Counted from the first letter of the stretch, positions 30,401 through 39,397 are shown. The stretch: 64,000 nt of DNA from Ricordea florida (GCA_949710005.1 OX453278.1:2042501-2106500), one strand, 5' to 3'. The notes: generated by a model not told the origin, from the letters alone. Made by a program: numbers and translations.

Positions 30401-32856
30401 GTCCAACACCATCTAGTAAATGTGAATTTGTACCCAAAGAGTCCGTGAAAGCCAGGGAATCCAGCAAAGAAACAAAATGGAAGCAGAAGAAAACAAAAGT
30501 TATTAGTAGGAAAGGTGAGAAGGATCAAAGACCGAAGAACAAAGCATCTCCAGTGGCTAAAGACCGGGAAGATGATGGGGCGTTGTCGGACGACAGTTGT
30601 AGCGACGGTTCGTCAGACAAGTCGGTACCAGAAGTAAGAATACAGCAGCCTGCGAAAGACGCAAAGGGACCGAGACGACGCAGTTTGCCTTCGGACGCTT
30701 CACTCTCTGACCTTGCGGAGGGGCAAAACGTCAGCAAGCCTGTGTTTCGTGCAGCTACGACGGAATCTATCGACACTAGGAAGGAGAAAGGAAAGACGCG
30801 AAAGAACCAGACTTTGCCGGATGGAGTGGGCAGTAAGACAAAGAAATCTGAAAATCAATCGCAGAGTAGTAACGCAAGACCCAAGTCTCTTGATGTCTCA
30901 TTATCCAAGGGCCAAACAGGTGGACAACCTAATAAGAACCAGAACAGCTCGAACATTAACAGTCCTGATAGTGGTAAGCCCAATGAGTTGCGTGGACCTG
31001 GTCCAACATCCCCGCACGCCATTGCTGCTGCGGTCATGTCGCTGGCGCTGGGCAAAAGTATGCAGGCGTTTTCCACAGAAAACAACTTTGATGATCAGGA
31101 GAAGACCAACAAGGCGTACACCAAGTCGTCCGCACTGTCGCCGGCTTTGTCCGATTCCCCTCCACCCATGTCTCCCACGTCTCTGAGTGGCGGCAGTCGA
31201 AGTAGTAGCTATAGTAGCATCGTCAGCAGTGACGGTTCCAATGGTGTAGAACAGATCAAGCTTCCAGGGATGAAGGGCAACAAGGTTCGTGTGAAGAGCA
31301 CAAAGTCTGCACCAACGGAGGGGAGGGCGAGTCCACCATGGTCCTCCAGAGGTAAGCAAGTGAAAGGAAAAATGTTTCGTCCAGTTGTGACTAAATACGA
31401 ATACTTGATCATTCGCGTGTCACCTTTGTGGCACAGACTCACACACACCCTGAATACCCATGCTGTACCATCCATTCGCTATTACGCTCGCTCTAACAAA
31501 GCACCATGTTGCAAACATACTATCAAATTAATTTTACCAAGTGGTTTGATCGTCGCATTACACTACGAGAAGCGCCTCTTTTTTTCTCAGTGATCTGCAT
31601 TATTCAAAAGCCTAACAACAATATATTAGTAATTGTTTGCTTTGTGAAACGTCTCTATATTCTGAGAATTTCATCGGGTCGCCATCATTACAAGCGTTAG
31701 GCGTCGAAACAGAACAGTGGGAGACATTGTTACATGGGATGCATTTGTGCGGATCGTTATGACCCCCGTTATTGCATCCACAGTTTTGTCTACAACAACG
31801 TCTAGGTTGGGGGCATTATACAAGATGGAGACCACTAAAGTGGCATAATTATTAACAAGGGAACAAAACGAATTAAACTAAGGAAGGAACTTAATGAACT
31901 TCTTTCTTTTAACAGGTTCCTCCGGCTCCCGAAAATCTTTTAAACCTATGGATGACCTTGGACTCTCTACTTTGAGGCGTGGCCGTTGGGGTATGTCATT
32001 CGACTCTGCACTTCGTCCAGTTCCGCCTCGAAGTCCCGTGGGAGAGCGACCAGAGGTCCTATCTTCTCAGTACCTTCCTTCCACGAGACATTCGCTGTTG
32101 GAGCCCCCTCCGCGTGCTCGTGGAGTCCCAAAGAAGCAGAATAGAGAGGTGAGCGACAAGGTGCGTCCATTTGACCTGAACGACCTGGGTTTGTCAGACA
32201 ACAGTGCAGTACGCCGCAGAAATTACCAGAGTGGACATCCCAGCATCTGGAAGAGCAGCCAGGAAAATTGCTACGAAAACCCTGAGAGTCTGTTTAGCGC
32301 TCCTTCTCGCGTTGCAGACGAGCATTTCTCGACAAGAAATATGCGACGTTCCAACAACTGGGTAAACTTCTTGGATGCCAGCAATGCAACAGGCGGGGTA
32401 GCGACCAGCAATAAGAGCATGGCTGAAATCTGGGATGCAGGGAACTCTCCTCTTGATAGCGACGGATGGTCCGTGTATAAGCCAGTTCCACCATCTTCCA
32501 CATCAGGATCGACCCTGAGTTCAGAGGCCAATGCAGTTGATGCTCTCTTCAGTCACTTGCCAGCAGAGTGGTCATCTGCGCCACCTGAGTCGCCGTTCAG
32601 CACTCAGGAGATTACTTGGACACCACCACCTGATGTGCCTTCCATCTGGGGAGGCGGCTACCTGGGCTGCTCCAATTCCGAGTCTCTGCCCACCCCTCCC
32701 AGCGCTTCGTTTATCTCGTTCCCAGTGCAACCACAGCAGGAGGCAAACCAGGGGCCATTGCCTTCCACCTGCACGTTTGAGCCATTGGGCACTTTAGGCA
32801 GCAGTATCTGGAATCCGTCTACTACTACTCCTGCCTGGTCCCCACCCTCTGAGTAA
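3064..32856 (+). CDS. TMEM131: TMEM131 orthologue, 31 exons, 1980 aa
   Basis: Type I membrane protein of the ER/Golgi. In animals the family promotes procollagen secretion: a luminal PapD-like domain recruits collagen and the cytoplasmic tail binds TRAPPC8. Exons: 3064-3166, 3340-3392, 3685-3710, 4656-4715, 5780-5903, 10568-10681, 11109-11231, 11672-11752, 12747-12900, 13957-14013, 14702-14763, 16574-16621, 17419-17476, 17643-17751, 18103-18256, 19119-19289, 20298-20402, 20994-21140, 21435-21539, 22097-22183, 22502-22651, 23424-23499, 23936-24050, 24812-25057, 25637-25709, 26490-26668, 27035-27174, 28491-28686, 29107-29505, 29865-31351, 31916-32856. All introns are GT-AG, phases agree throughout, and the total of 5943 nt is a multiple of three. 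The products align along the human protein, for example RFEPSYLDFHE, VFGVGVPNPYRLRPFLGARVP and RNNLTILDGLVVQGQG. The human protein is of similar length (about 1880 aa). Exons 1-3 are the least certain. Confidence 0.95.
6100..6700 (-). mobile_element. Penelope-like retroelement fragment (GIY-YIG domain)
   Basis: The minus strand inside TMEM131 intron 5 encodes the end of a Penelope-type RT protein. A Cys-rich segment (CKTCPFIHNTNKIAGPKR) is followed by YCIKCTLYKKIYIGKTGRR and FREHLRDVERNDKDASKP, the GIY-YIG endonuclease signature of this class. The RT core is missing. Frames are interrupted, so this is a dead 3' fragment. Confidence 0.8.
6721..6753 (+). ncRNA. Degenerate hammerhead-ribozyme-like motif
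   Basis: AGGGCTTATGCTC can pair as a short stem II and is followed by GAAAC and GTC, the 3' half of a hammerhead core. The expected CUGAUGA arm is mutated, so no activity is predicted. Penelope-like elements are known to carry hammerheads in their terminal repeats, and this copy adjoins the Penelope fragment but lies on the opposite strand. Confidence 0.4.
6860..7809 (-). mobile_element. Tigger/pogo-like DNA transposon remnant
   Basis: On the minus strand, codons from 7253 downward encode a pogo-type DNA-binding region (MPRIVPKPTLKAISHKFGIS, then KSTVGDILKK, later WQWFCRARAKNIPTSGPII). A frameshift near 6960 leads to a KVSGESARVN segment typical of Tigger proteins. The DDE core is absent. 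The higher-coordinate end (about 7795-7809) shows a GGGGCTCCACTG terminus followed by TA. The other end is lost at the junction with the Penelope fragment. Confidence 0.7.
7971..9557. mobile_element. Non-autonomous Tc1/mariner-like element, 1.6 kb
   Basis: A perfect 27-bp terminal inverted repeat beginning CAGTATTGTGCAAAAGTAAT lies at 7971-7997 and 9531-9557, with TA on each outer side as expected for Tc1/mariner. Each end has a subterminal region dense in CGAA/TTCG motifs. The minus-strand 204-codon frame inside has no DDE motifs and no recognisable family, so I do not call it a gene. Confidence 0.85.
11262..11458. repeat. Diverged TTAA-type MITE copy
   Basis: This stretch resembles the MITE at 13261-13451 (shared GCAATTCTCTT, TTGATC and GGGAGTGAAAGG segments) but has lost clean termini. 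It lies in TMEM131 intron 7. Confidence 0.4.
11870..12018 (-). repeat. tRNA-derived SINE
   Basis: The minus-strand head (12018 down to about 11946) begins GCCTTAATAGCTCAGTCAG. It has an A box (TAGCTCAGTCAGTTAGAGC) and a B box (GGTTCAAATCC), so it is tRNA-like, but the anticodon arm does not fold well. The tail continues as AT-rich sequence. It lies in TMEM131 intron 8. Confidence 0.7.
13085..13205. repeat. Foldback MITE
   Basis: Two arms containing GTACTGTAAAATACGGA and its reverse complement (TCCGTATTTTACAGTA) flank a GC-rich loop (GCGCGCTTCACGC). It lies in TMEM131 intron 9. Confidence 0.65.
13261..13451. repeat. piggyBac-type MITE flanked by TTAA
   Basis: A 191-bp insert flanked by TTAA (13257-13260 and 13452-13455). 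The right end read inward is CCCTTTCACTCC, the same terminus as the larger piggyBac element at 14973-16510. The left end (CCCTACACCC) is diverged. Confidence 0.6.
14973..16510 (-). mobile_element. Internally deleted piggyBac transposon
   Basis: It is flanked by TTAA (14969-14972 and 16511-16514) with 13-bp terminal inverted repeats CCCTTTCACTCCT. The minus strand encodes the N-terminal part of a piggyBac transposase and, separately, its Cys-rich C terminus; the catalytic middle is missing. Subterminal GACGT-containing repeats lie near 16447-16494. It sits in TMEM131 intron 11. Confidence 0.88.
15343..16179 (-). pseudogene. piggyBac transposase, catalytic core deleted
   Basis: From 16179 downward the frame gives an acidic N terminus and then the piggyBac domain start (TGIKALLGVLILMGIIKLPN), and breaks near 15640. 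A second in-frame segment (about 15552 to 15385) encodes the C-terminal Cys-rich module (CEACKARSLRC, CRGCKVILCKGNCFAEWH). The DDD catalytic residues between them are absent, so the protein cannot be active. Confidence 0.8.
17168..17355. repeat. Long foldback MITE
   Basis: Two arms of about 85 bp are near-complementary: GGGTTAGAGACT...GTTTGTTTACAAATACACGC and GTATTTGTAAACAAACCACT...AGTCTCTAACCC. They flank a short TCAGCTTCGCTT loop. It lies in TMEM131 intron 12. Confidence 0.75.
18552..18660. repeat. Foldback MITE
   Basis: ATCCAATTCGGTCTGCAATC at the left pairs with the inverse at the right (ACAGACCGAATTGGA), with AAATCGGAC/GTCCGATTT as the inner stem. It is part of a larger repeat of about 18290-18770 in TMEM131 intron 15. 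Confidence 0.65.
19347..20163 (-). mobile_element. Second pogo-like element remnant
   Basis: The ends are inverted: CTTGTGTATAAGCCACAC at 19347 and GTGCGGCTTATACACAAG ending at 20163. On the minus strand (19953 to 19678) a frame encodes WDDIPPEMIAKLF and NALNGTEDEEIWEE, which resembles the C terminus of pogo/Tigger transposases. The catalytic part is missing. It lies in TMEM131 intron 16. Confidence 0.6.
20527..20740 (-). repeat. tRNA-derived SINE with TTTGATTTGA-type tail
   Basis: The minus strand reads a tRNA-like head with A box (TGGCACAGTGGTGAGGGTGC) and B box (GGTTTGATTCC). A conserved body (CCCCGAGAGGGTTTTCTCCG) follows, then a simple tail of GATTTGATTT units at 20527-20575. It lies in TMEM131 intron 17. 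Confidence 0.75.
21650..21835. repeat. Two (TTA)n microsatellites
   Basis: (TTA)n runs at 21650-21669 and 21792-21835 in TMEM131 intron 19, with one TCA interruption in the second. Confidence 0.9.
22684..23262. repeat. 36-bp minisatellite, about 15 units
   Basis: Units of about 36 bp are built from TTATCACCATTATCATCG plus TCATCATCATTAACACAA. They repeat from about 32 bp after the exon 21 donor of TMEM131. Shorter and variant units occur. Long frames on both strands (Asp/Asn-rich, Ile/Met-rich) are by-products of the repeat. Confidence 0.92.
24051..24811. other. TMEM131 intron 23, no gene
   Basis: This intron is richer in GC than its neighbours and has a poly-C run near 24499-24519 next to a GAAA-rich run. 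Overlapping frames occur on both strands, but none has recognisable content. It may be a decayed repeat. Confidence 0.5.
26050..26400. repeat. 24-bp minisatellite, about 15 units
   Basis: The unit is CCCTACACTGCGCCAACC plus CTGCTC, in TMEM131 intron 25. The first copies carry CAGCTC instead of CTGCTC, and a few single-base variants occur. The unit length is a multiple of three and stop-free in several frames, which creates spurious 8-residue-repeat proteins on both strands. Confidence 0.95.
27175..28490. other. TMEM131 intron 27, repeat-bearing
   Basis: No gene seen. Around 27292-27620 there are several GGTCAGGGAAAAGTCAGGGA-like segments, probably a dispersed repeat. Short G- and C-rich tracts lie near 27840-27860 and 27925-27945. 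Confidence 0.45.
29107..29505 (+). other. TMEM131: TMEM131 exon 29: transmembrane segment
   Basis: This exon encodes the last luminal strand (FTPDFTMSRV, as in vertebrate TMEM131) and a single hydrophobic helix at about residues 1091-1113 (VVQGVAVVLMGMIFLAVVIAA). A basic, charged cytoplasmic stretch follows. It ends in phase 2 and joins exon 30 at 29865. Confidence 0.9.
29865..32856 (+). other. TMEM131: TMEM131 exons 30-31: long cytoplasmic tail
   Basis: Exon 30 (29865-31351, 1487 nt) and exon 31 (31916-32856, with the stop) encode about 810 low-complexity residues rich in Ser, Lys, Asn and Pro. The family's TRAPPC8-binding region lies in the tail. Similarity to vertebrates is patchy: an SYSSIV patch, and a Trp/Pro/Ser-rich C terminus with IW motifs (SIWGGG, SIWNPS). 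If exon 30 is read past its donor at 31352 the frame stays open to 31593, so intron retention would give a different, shorter tail. Confidence 0.85.
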
Positions 32857-34232
32857 GCGTAAGCAAGACGCGGAATGCCTTTGAAGGGAGCCCTTTGCTA
32901 AACTAGACACCATTTTTTGTTACTGCGCTAAACTGTTTTTCCTTTTGCTGGATTCTTTTGCTACTTTCATTTTCTAGTTTCTTGAAATCCTCTCTTAATC
33001 TCTCTTCTTTTCTCCAATCGAAGTTGCGGTTTGTTGCACTTTAAATGTGCCCTGCATAATTTGAAGATGTTCTTGGCGAAAGTGGTCAGTAGCACTGTAA
33101 CCAATGCGGTGGTTTATAGTACGTGTTCTGGTGCGAGTATTTCACTTCTGTTTCGTGGTAGGTTAATGGTAGACTACTGTCAGGGTTGTGATTGTTTCGT
33201 CTGTTGGACTGTTGTTGACCCGCTGGTGTGAATTTAGGTCTGTTGGTTCTGGTTTGTGTGTTGGATTCCTGTGCATTACTTCCTTTTCTACTAAGGTTGT
33301 TGGTTGCTTTTTCTGTACTTCTGTAGTGGAGTTAGTACTTTTTTAGTACTATTATCAGTCTATTGACAGGCTTGCGGACATTGGAGTCATTTTCACAATC
33401 TTATATCAGCTATTGGTACAAACACCAGTTTCCGACAAACTCCCAAAAACAAAAGAACAATCTCGGATTGACCTGGTGCCGACTCCATTGCCTTGTCCTT
33501 GAAGGAAACCGTCTTCCCAGAGGATCTTAATGCCAACAATAATTGTCAACCTAAAACCGCGCGCTTTGTCAGCGTGTGTAGCGCTAAGCGGTCTCTGATA
33601 AAACCGCAAACTCTTTTAGGTCACACTGTTGCGATTTAAGCCCCAAAAGGGAACTTGTTCGCATCACAGATTACGTTCAGCTTAAGCGATTTGTTCTCGC
33701 CTTTAAGAGCTGTGAGCAGTCAGCTAATGATGACAGTTAAGCTTTAAGAGCAACCCGAGTATCCGTTTGCTCTCTTTCCACCCGCAGAATCTGTGTAGGA
33801 GTCTGGAAAGAGAACTTGTCACGGTGGTCGGATTGGTAAGCATTGTGGTTGCCAACCTCGTCTCCAGTCTCTCGTAGCTTAATGTTCGAGAAACGAGTCT
33901 GAGGAAGAGGTTGCTTTACATGCTTGGATGTCTTCTTCGGTAAGACCGCCGCCGCGTTATTTAAATGACCCGATTATTTATTATTTTCCAGAAATTTTGA
34001 TATATAAAACCGAGGAACTAAGACTGAAAAGTGAGTTGTTTGGGTCCTTTTTGAGCTGTCACCATTTTGTACTGTAGAAGATTTTATAAGAATTGTTGGT
34101 TATTAAAGTTTTGTAAAATTGCCCTGTTTATTGATTTATTTTATTTATTATTATTTTTTTTTTGGTGCTGTTTTCTCCGTTAGGTTTTTTGGCTGTGAGT
34201 GAGACCTGAGAGTTGAAAAAGCAAGTCAGGAC
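32857..34232. other. 3' flank of TMEM131
   Basis: Probably the 3' UTR and downstream spacer. An ATTAAA at 34102-34107 is a possible poly(A) signal. No other gene is supported. Confidence 0.5.
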
Positions 34233-34720
34233 TTAAGGAGGCAGTTAACCCTAAATCAGTGAAAACAGATTAAAACTGATAATTTATTTTCAAATGGGCC
34301 AATTAAAACCAAACTTGGCACATGCAAGCAATGTCAACAGCAGCATTTTTTTAGGTACTTTTGATGCCATGACAACCAACTGTTTCCATAGCAACCTTGG
34401 TAAACAAACCAAAGGCTGTCATCTGCAAACAAGGATTTCTCGGGTAATATTAATTCATTTGACATGAAAATTGCTGTACATAATCAAAATGCAATGTTCT
34501 TTGCAATGAATTACTGTTTTTGTGTTTCTTCTATGTTTACGGCATTTAAGGCCAAATATCCATGTTTCCATGGCAACAGCGACAGTTCGCGACTAATTCA
34601 AAAATCCATAATACATTGCTCAGAACATTATTTCAGAAACAACCACTGAAAATTTTGTCTAAAACAGTTAAAAAGCAAGCAAACTGTGCTTGTTTAAGTA
34701 CCCTGAGTGTAAATATATGT

Positions 34721-35000
34721 ACTACTATGTAAGCGTGTTTATAAGTTCGTTTTTAGGTTATTTTCAAATTTGACAGGAAAATCTCTGTCCTTTTTAGCTT
34801 ACGGGTTATTTTCAAATTTGTCTGAAAATTAAACAGAGATTTTTTAGCTTACGGGTTAATTTTAGATTTATCAGAAAAGGTAGGTGTTTTTAGCTTACAG
34901 GTTATTTTTAAAATTTGACTGAAAATTAAGCAGAGATTTTTTAGCTTAAATTTATAAGTTCGTTTTTTCAGATCACAAAAAAATTGATTTAAAGGATAGG
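34721..35000 (+). repeat. Polinton left terminal inverted repeat
   Basis: About 280 bp, matching 50672-50950 in inverse orientation with one visible substitution and a 1-nt A-run difference. It contains four TAGCTTA-bearing units about 46-50 bp apart (34795, 34845, 34891, 34942), bracketed by two TTTATAAGTTCGTTTTT copies. It ends inside the shared promoter element of the polymerase gene. Confidence 0.95.
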
Positions 35001-35020
35001 AAATATACATAAGATTAGTT
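34981..35020 (+). promoter_or_regulatory. Early-type promoter of polymerase B
   Basis: ATTGATTTAAAGGATAGG followed by a 20-nt leader to ATG 35021. Motif and leader (AATATACATAAGATTAGTT) nearly match those before the minus-strand gene at 49637-50032. This supports both a promoter role and the chosen start. Confidence 0.7.
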
Positions 35021-38000
35021 ATGGAAAAAAAAGAAAGTTTTGTAGAAAAGCCAGAAGAAAATGGCAAAATAATAAGAAGCTTAATAATAAAACAGTTAGT
35101 AAAAATTATCAAAGAAAAAGGTAAAAAATTACCAAAAAATGTAGTTATGAAAGAGTTGCGTAAAATTCCAGAAATTGAAAAGTTTTTCGAAAATAATCCA
35201 AGCCAATTACAAATTCCAATTCAAGAAATTGGTTTATTTCACGATCAACCACAAAGCCCAATTCTTGATGAGCCGGTACCTGAAATTAATGTTCCAATTC
35301 TCAAGCCAAAGAATATTTTCCGGGTAATGGATAAAGAAAAGTTTTCCAAAAGGCTTGAAGAATTGGCAAATGAAAACATAAAATTTAATGGTAGTAATAC
35401 TAAAAGTAAAACAAAAAGAAAGGTAAATATATCTGACAGTGTAAGAGATGAATTGAAGGAAAAAACTAGAAAGAAAAGAACAACAACCCTCAAAATATTT
35501 TCAATAAACCTAAATGAAGATGATCCTCTAATTCGAAATAACCGGAGAATAAATGAAAATATTATTAGAATTAGGAGGAATCTAAATAATGATTTGACAG
35601 AAACAATTTATAATGAGTTGGAACCTCAAATAGAAATGGGGGTAAGAATTGTTTTCAGTTTTTCTGCTTTGATTCAAAGAGGAAACGGAGAAATAGCTTA
35701 TCACGTACATACATTTAGAAGCGGAGGAACTTTTAATTCCCTTTCAGAAATAAAAAAATATATAGAGAGGTGTGAGGGTGAGAGATTGAGCTTAGAAGGA
35801 GATGCTTGGATGAGAGCATATTTACCCCCAGAAAAGAAGATTAATAAATCAGGTGTTAATGAGGGTGGAGTTGAGTTTAGAGAAGTACAAATAAAAGTTA
35901 TTAATACTAGACAGCCTTTGGTTGGGTGTGGAAGATTACCCGATGAATTACGAAAGAAAAGATGTATTTACTCTGTAGATGATAAAGATGATAATCTCTG
36001 TGTATGGAGGTGTTTGGCTATTCTAATGAATATTCTTGATGGTAAACAAAATCCCAAAAAAATTAAACAAAATCCTGAAAAAAGAATAGAGAAAAGATCA
36101 TTATATCTAGCTAGAACTTTTTATGGCAACAAAAAACTAAAAAAAGAAGATGTTAGATCAACAAAATTGGTTGATTTTGAGAAAATTTCAAAGGTTTTCT
36201 CCATAAACATCCGGGTTTATGAGCAGAAAGATATAAAAAATTTTAAGGTTTGGAAACTGGTGTTTGGGAAAAATAATTTCGAAGATGATTTACCAAGTTT
36301 AAATTTAGGTCTTTATAATAATCATGGTTTTTTCATTAAGGATCTAGACCTTCTTGCCCAAAACTGGGTATGTCAAGGATGTAAACAAAAATTTACCAGA
36401 CATGAAGATTTAAAAAGGCATTTTACCAATGAGACATGCACAGGAGGAGAGACAAAAATATTATGCACGGGAGAAAAGATAAAACACATCATGAATGAAT
36501 CTGACAAAGTTTTTTATGGGGGTAAAATAAATTTTAGTTATAAAGCATGTAGGTGGATAGAACACCAATCTAAAATTATGGGTAAACATATTCATCACGC
36601 GCTTTGTGGTCATGGTGGCGAAAGGTGTTATAGGGATGAGGAGGGGAATGAGATTTTGTTTGCCGGATACGAGCCTGTCACAAATACAGTTTTTGAGTTT
36701 TATGGATGTAAATGGCATGGGTGCCCGTGTTCAGCAATCGACAAAATTAAATATAATGAAACTATTGGAAGGGAAAATAGGATAAAAAGCTTAGGTTATA
36801 ATGTAGTGTCTGTTTGGGAGTGTGAAAATCCTGAATTACCCAAAATATGGTTCAAAAAGAAATTTAATCCATATCCCTATTTTATTGATTACGATTTTGA
36901 GGGATTATTACAAAAAGAAGATAAACAGATTACCGATGATTTAATTTTCACCCATACTCACATTCCAGTTAGTGTTGCACTAATCGATAATTTAACAAAA
37001 AAACCCGTTTTTATTTGCAACCAAAATCCTGATCTCCTCATAAAAGAATTCGTTGAAAAATTGGAGGAAATAAGAAAAATTATAGTAGAAAAGGTTAGAG
37101 AAGAATACCCGCTTCCTGATCAAGATTCCTTGCAAAAAAATGTCTTACAAAAATATGAAGAATGGTGTAATCAAGTACCTGTTTTTGGGTTTAATAGTGG
37201 AAAATATGATATCAATTTGATTAAAAGGCATTTTATAAAACACATGACCGATAGAACAAGGGATATTTTTATTGCGAAGAAACAGAATAGGTATATGTTT
37301 TTAACAACACCGAATTTCAAATTCTTGGATATAATGTCCTACCTTGCGCCTGGAGTTTCTTTTGATAAGTGGTGCAAAGCAAACAATTGTCAAGCCCAAA
37401 AACTTGTACTTCCTTATGAAAAATTGGACGGATATGATAAGCTTTCCTTAGTTGGACCCGTGAAACATGAAGATTTTTACTCTTCCTTGAAAAAGAAAAA
37501 CATTTCCAAAGAAGAATATGAAGAATATTTGCTAGAATTCGAAAAGAGGGGCTGTGTTACAATGTTAGACTGGTTGAAAGAGTATAATTTGAATGATGTT
37601 ATTCCCTTTCTAGAAGCTCTTGAAAAAACAAGGCGTTTATATTATCCAGACGAAATTGATATATTAAAAGATGCCGTTTCCATCCCAGGCGTATCAATGA
37701 GGGCTGTTCTAAATAAATATCAAAAAATGAAGAAGAAAGGTGATCCTGAATTGTACGCCCCAGGACAATACTGTATTCATAGGTGCTGTAATAATGAGTT
37801 TTGCAAAAACTGCCAAAAGATAAGAAAAGATTGTAAAATATGCGACAAAAACAAGATTTATAAACTATTGAAAACGGGTATGGTTGGAGGCCCAAGTATT
37901 ATATTTATGAGATATGCGGAGGCAGAAAAAACAATGATTCGCCCTCATAAATATAAATTTCCGGAAAATTGTGTGCGAATTGCTGGCTATGACGCAAATG

Positions 38001-39397
38001 GTTTGTATCTATACTGTTCTGGACAAGAAATGCCATGCGGAAAAGAAGAATGCGTTGAGGTTGAAAATCCATCGGATCCTAAATTTATTAAGAAGATTTG
38101 CGAAGATATTCTTGACGGAAATCTTTTCGGATTTTGTCAAGTTGATATTCATACCCCTGATCACCTAAAAGAAAAGTTTGAAGAATTTTCACCTCTATTT
38201 ATTGTAGATGAAGTTCCTGAATATTTAGTACCAGAGCACATGAAAGAATATCAATTAGCGACAGGTAGAAAACATCTAAAAGCCAATAAAAAATTGCTTG
38301 GTGTTTCCAAGGCAAAAAAGATATTTTTATATACACCTATGATAAAATGGTATCTTAATCATGGCTTGGAGATTACCGCCATCCATAATATTTTAAAGTA
38401 TGAATCGGGAAGGCCCTTTGGATTTTTTCCAAAAGAGGTGGCAGACGCAAGAAGAGATGGAGATATTGAAGTTTTATTGGAACAACTAAGTAAAGCTTTT
38501 GATGAAAACAAGATTGATGATGTAGTAAAAATTACCAATGAATTAAACCAATTTCCCGATATATTTAAAGTTATTGAAGAAAATAAAGATATCAAAGTAT
38601 TGCTTGAAAAACTAAAACCAAAGTACAAAGGTTGTAAAGAATTAGCCGACACGAATAAACTTAGGGGAAATTCTTTTTATGGTAAAATGATAGAAGATAA
38701 AGAAAAACATAATATTACAAGGTATACTCAGGATGAGGAAGAGGTTGAAAAAGCCTTAAGATCTGCGTTCTTTGAGGATCTTAATGAAATAAATGACACA
38801 TATGAAATAGTAAAAAGAAAAAGATTAATAAAAATAGACAGACCCTACCAATGCGGAATAGCGGTGTATCAGCTAGCAAAATTAAGAATGCTGGAATTCT
38901 ATTACGATTTTCTGGATAAATATGTGGATAGAAAGGATTTTGAGTTGATACAAATGGATACTGATTCTATGTACATGGTAATCTCGTCTGAAAATTTGGA
39001 TGATATTATAAAACCCGAAATGAGAAAAGAATATTTTAATGGGGGAAAAGAAAAATTCCTATCAACTTCTAAATATCATGACAAGACCCCGGGCTTGTTC
39101 AAAAAAGAGTTTGTTGGCATACGAATGATTGCAATTTCTTCAAAATGTTATTACGCGGAGGATGAGAAAGGAAAGGCAAAGTATAGCGCTAAAGGCATAA
39201 TTCATCGTCAAAACGAACTAAACTGGAATGGCTACTGGGCGGCTTTAAAAGGGGCAAATGATATGGCACAAAATACAGGATTTAGAGTTAATGATAATCA
39301 AATTGTGACATATTCACAAAATAAAAAGGGATTGAATGCATATTATGATAAAAGATGGGTTTATGAGGATGGAATTCACACAAAACCATTATATTAG
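35021..39397 (+). CDS. polB: Protein-primed family B DNA polymerase, 1458 aa
   Basis: Replicates the element from a protein primer. Exonuclease motifs: DYDFEG near residue 623, FNSGKYD near 724-729 and YNLND near 855-859. Polymerase motifs: A, YDANGLYLY near 990; B, NKLRGNSFYGK near 1211; C, MDTDS near 1312-1315. The key acidic residues are present. A roughly 600-residue N-terminal extension includes NLCVWRC near residue 326 and NHGFFIKDL near 430, which could be a Cys-His protease-like pair, and a C2H2-like finger (CQGCKQKFTRHEDLKRHF) near 452. No break is seen, so it is probably functional. It ends tail to tail with the integrase, overlapping 4 nt. Confidence 0.96.
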   Translation: MEKKESFVEKPEENGKIIRSLIIKQLVKIIKEKGKKLPKNVVMKELRKIPEIEKFFENNPSQLQIPIQEIGLFHDQPQSPILDEPVPEINVPILKPKNIFRVMDKEKFSKRLEELANENIKFNGSNTKSKTKRKVNISDSVRDELKEKTRKKRTTTLKIFSINLNEDDPLIRNNRRINENIIRIRRNLNNDLTETIYNELEPQIEMGVRIVFSFSALIQRGNGEIAYHVHTFRSGGTFNSLSEIKKYIERCEGERLSLEGDAWMRAYLPPEKKINKSGVNEGGVEFREVQIKVINTRQPLVGCGRLPDELRKKRCIYSVDDKDDNLCVWRCLAILMNILDGKQNPKKIKQNPEKRIEKRSLYLARTFYGNKKLKKEDVRSTKLVDFEKISKVFSINIRVYEQKDIKNFKVWKLVFGKNNFEDDLPSLNLGLYNNHGFFIKDLDLLAQNWVCQGCKQKFTRHEDLKRHFTNETCTGGETKILCTGEKIKHIMNESDKVFYGGKINFSYKACRWIEHQSKIMGKHIHHALCGHGGERCYRDEEGNEILFAGYEPVTNTVFEFYGCKWHGCPCSAIDKIKYNETIGRENRIKSLGYNVVSVWECENPELPKIWFKKKFNPYPYFIDYDFEGLLQKEDKQITDDLIFTHTHIPVSVALIDNLTKKPVFICNQNPDLLIKEFVEKLEEIRKIIVEKVREEYPLPDQDSLQKNVLQKYEEWCNQVPVFGFNSGKYDINLIKRHFIKHMTDRTRDIFIAKKQNRYMFLTTPNFKFLDIMSYLAPGVSFDKWCKANNCQAQKLVLPYEKLDGYDKLSLVGPVKHEDFYSSLKKKNISKEEYEEYLLEFEKRGCVTMLDWLKEYNLNDVIPFLEALEKTRRLYYPDEIDILKDAVSIPGVSMRAVLNKYQKMKKKGDPELYAPGQYCIHRCCNNEFCKNCQKIRKDCKICDKNKIYKLLKTGMVGGPSIIFMRYAEAEKTMIRPHKYKFPENCVRIAGYDANGLYLYCSGQEMPCGKEECVEVENPSDPKFIKKICEDILDGNLFGFCQVDIHTPDHLKEKFEEFSPLFIVDEVPEYLVPEHMKEYQLATGRKHLKANKKLLGVSKAKKIFLYTPMIKWYLNHGLEITAIHNILKYESGRPFGFFPKEVADARRDGDIEVLLEQLSKAFDENKIDDVVKITNELNQFPDIFKVIEENKDIKVLLEKLKPKYKGCKELADTNKLRGNSFYGKMIEDKEKHNITRYTQDEEEVEKALRSAFFEDLNEINDTYEIVKRKRLIKIDRPYQCGIAVYQLAKLRMLEFYYDFLDKYVDRKDFELIQMDTDSMYMVISSENLDDIIKPEMRKEYFNGGKEKFLSTSKYHDKTPGLFKKEFVGIRMIAISSKCYYAEDEKGKAKYSAKGIIHRQNELNWNGYWAALKGANDMAQNTGFRVNDNQIVTYSQNKKGLNAYYDKRWVYEDGIHTKPLY

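Noticed and set aside
30713..31359. Frames of 76-157 codons on both strands over exon 30
   Set aside because: Shadows of the TMEM131 tail, which is in the correct splice phase and reading frame.
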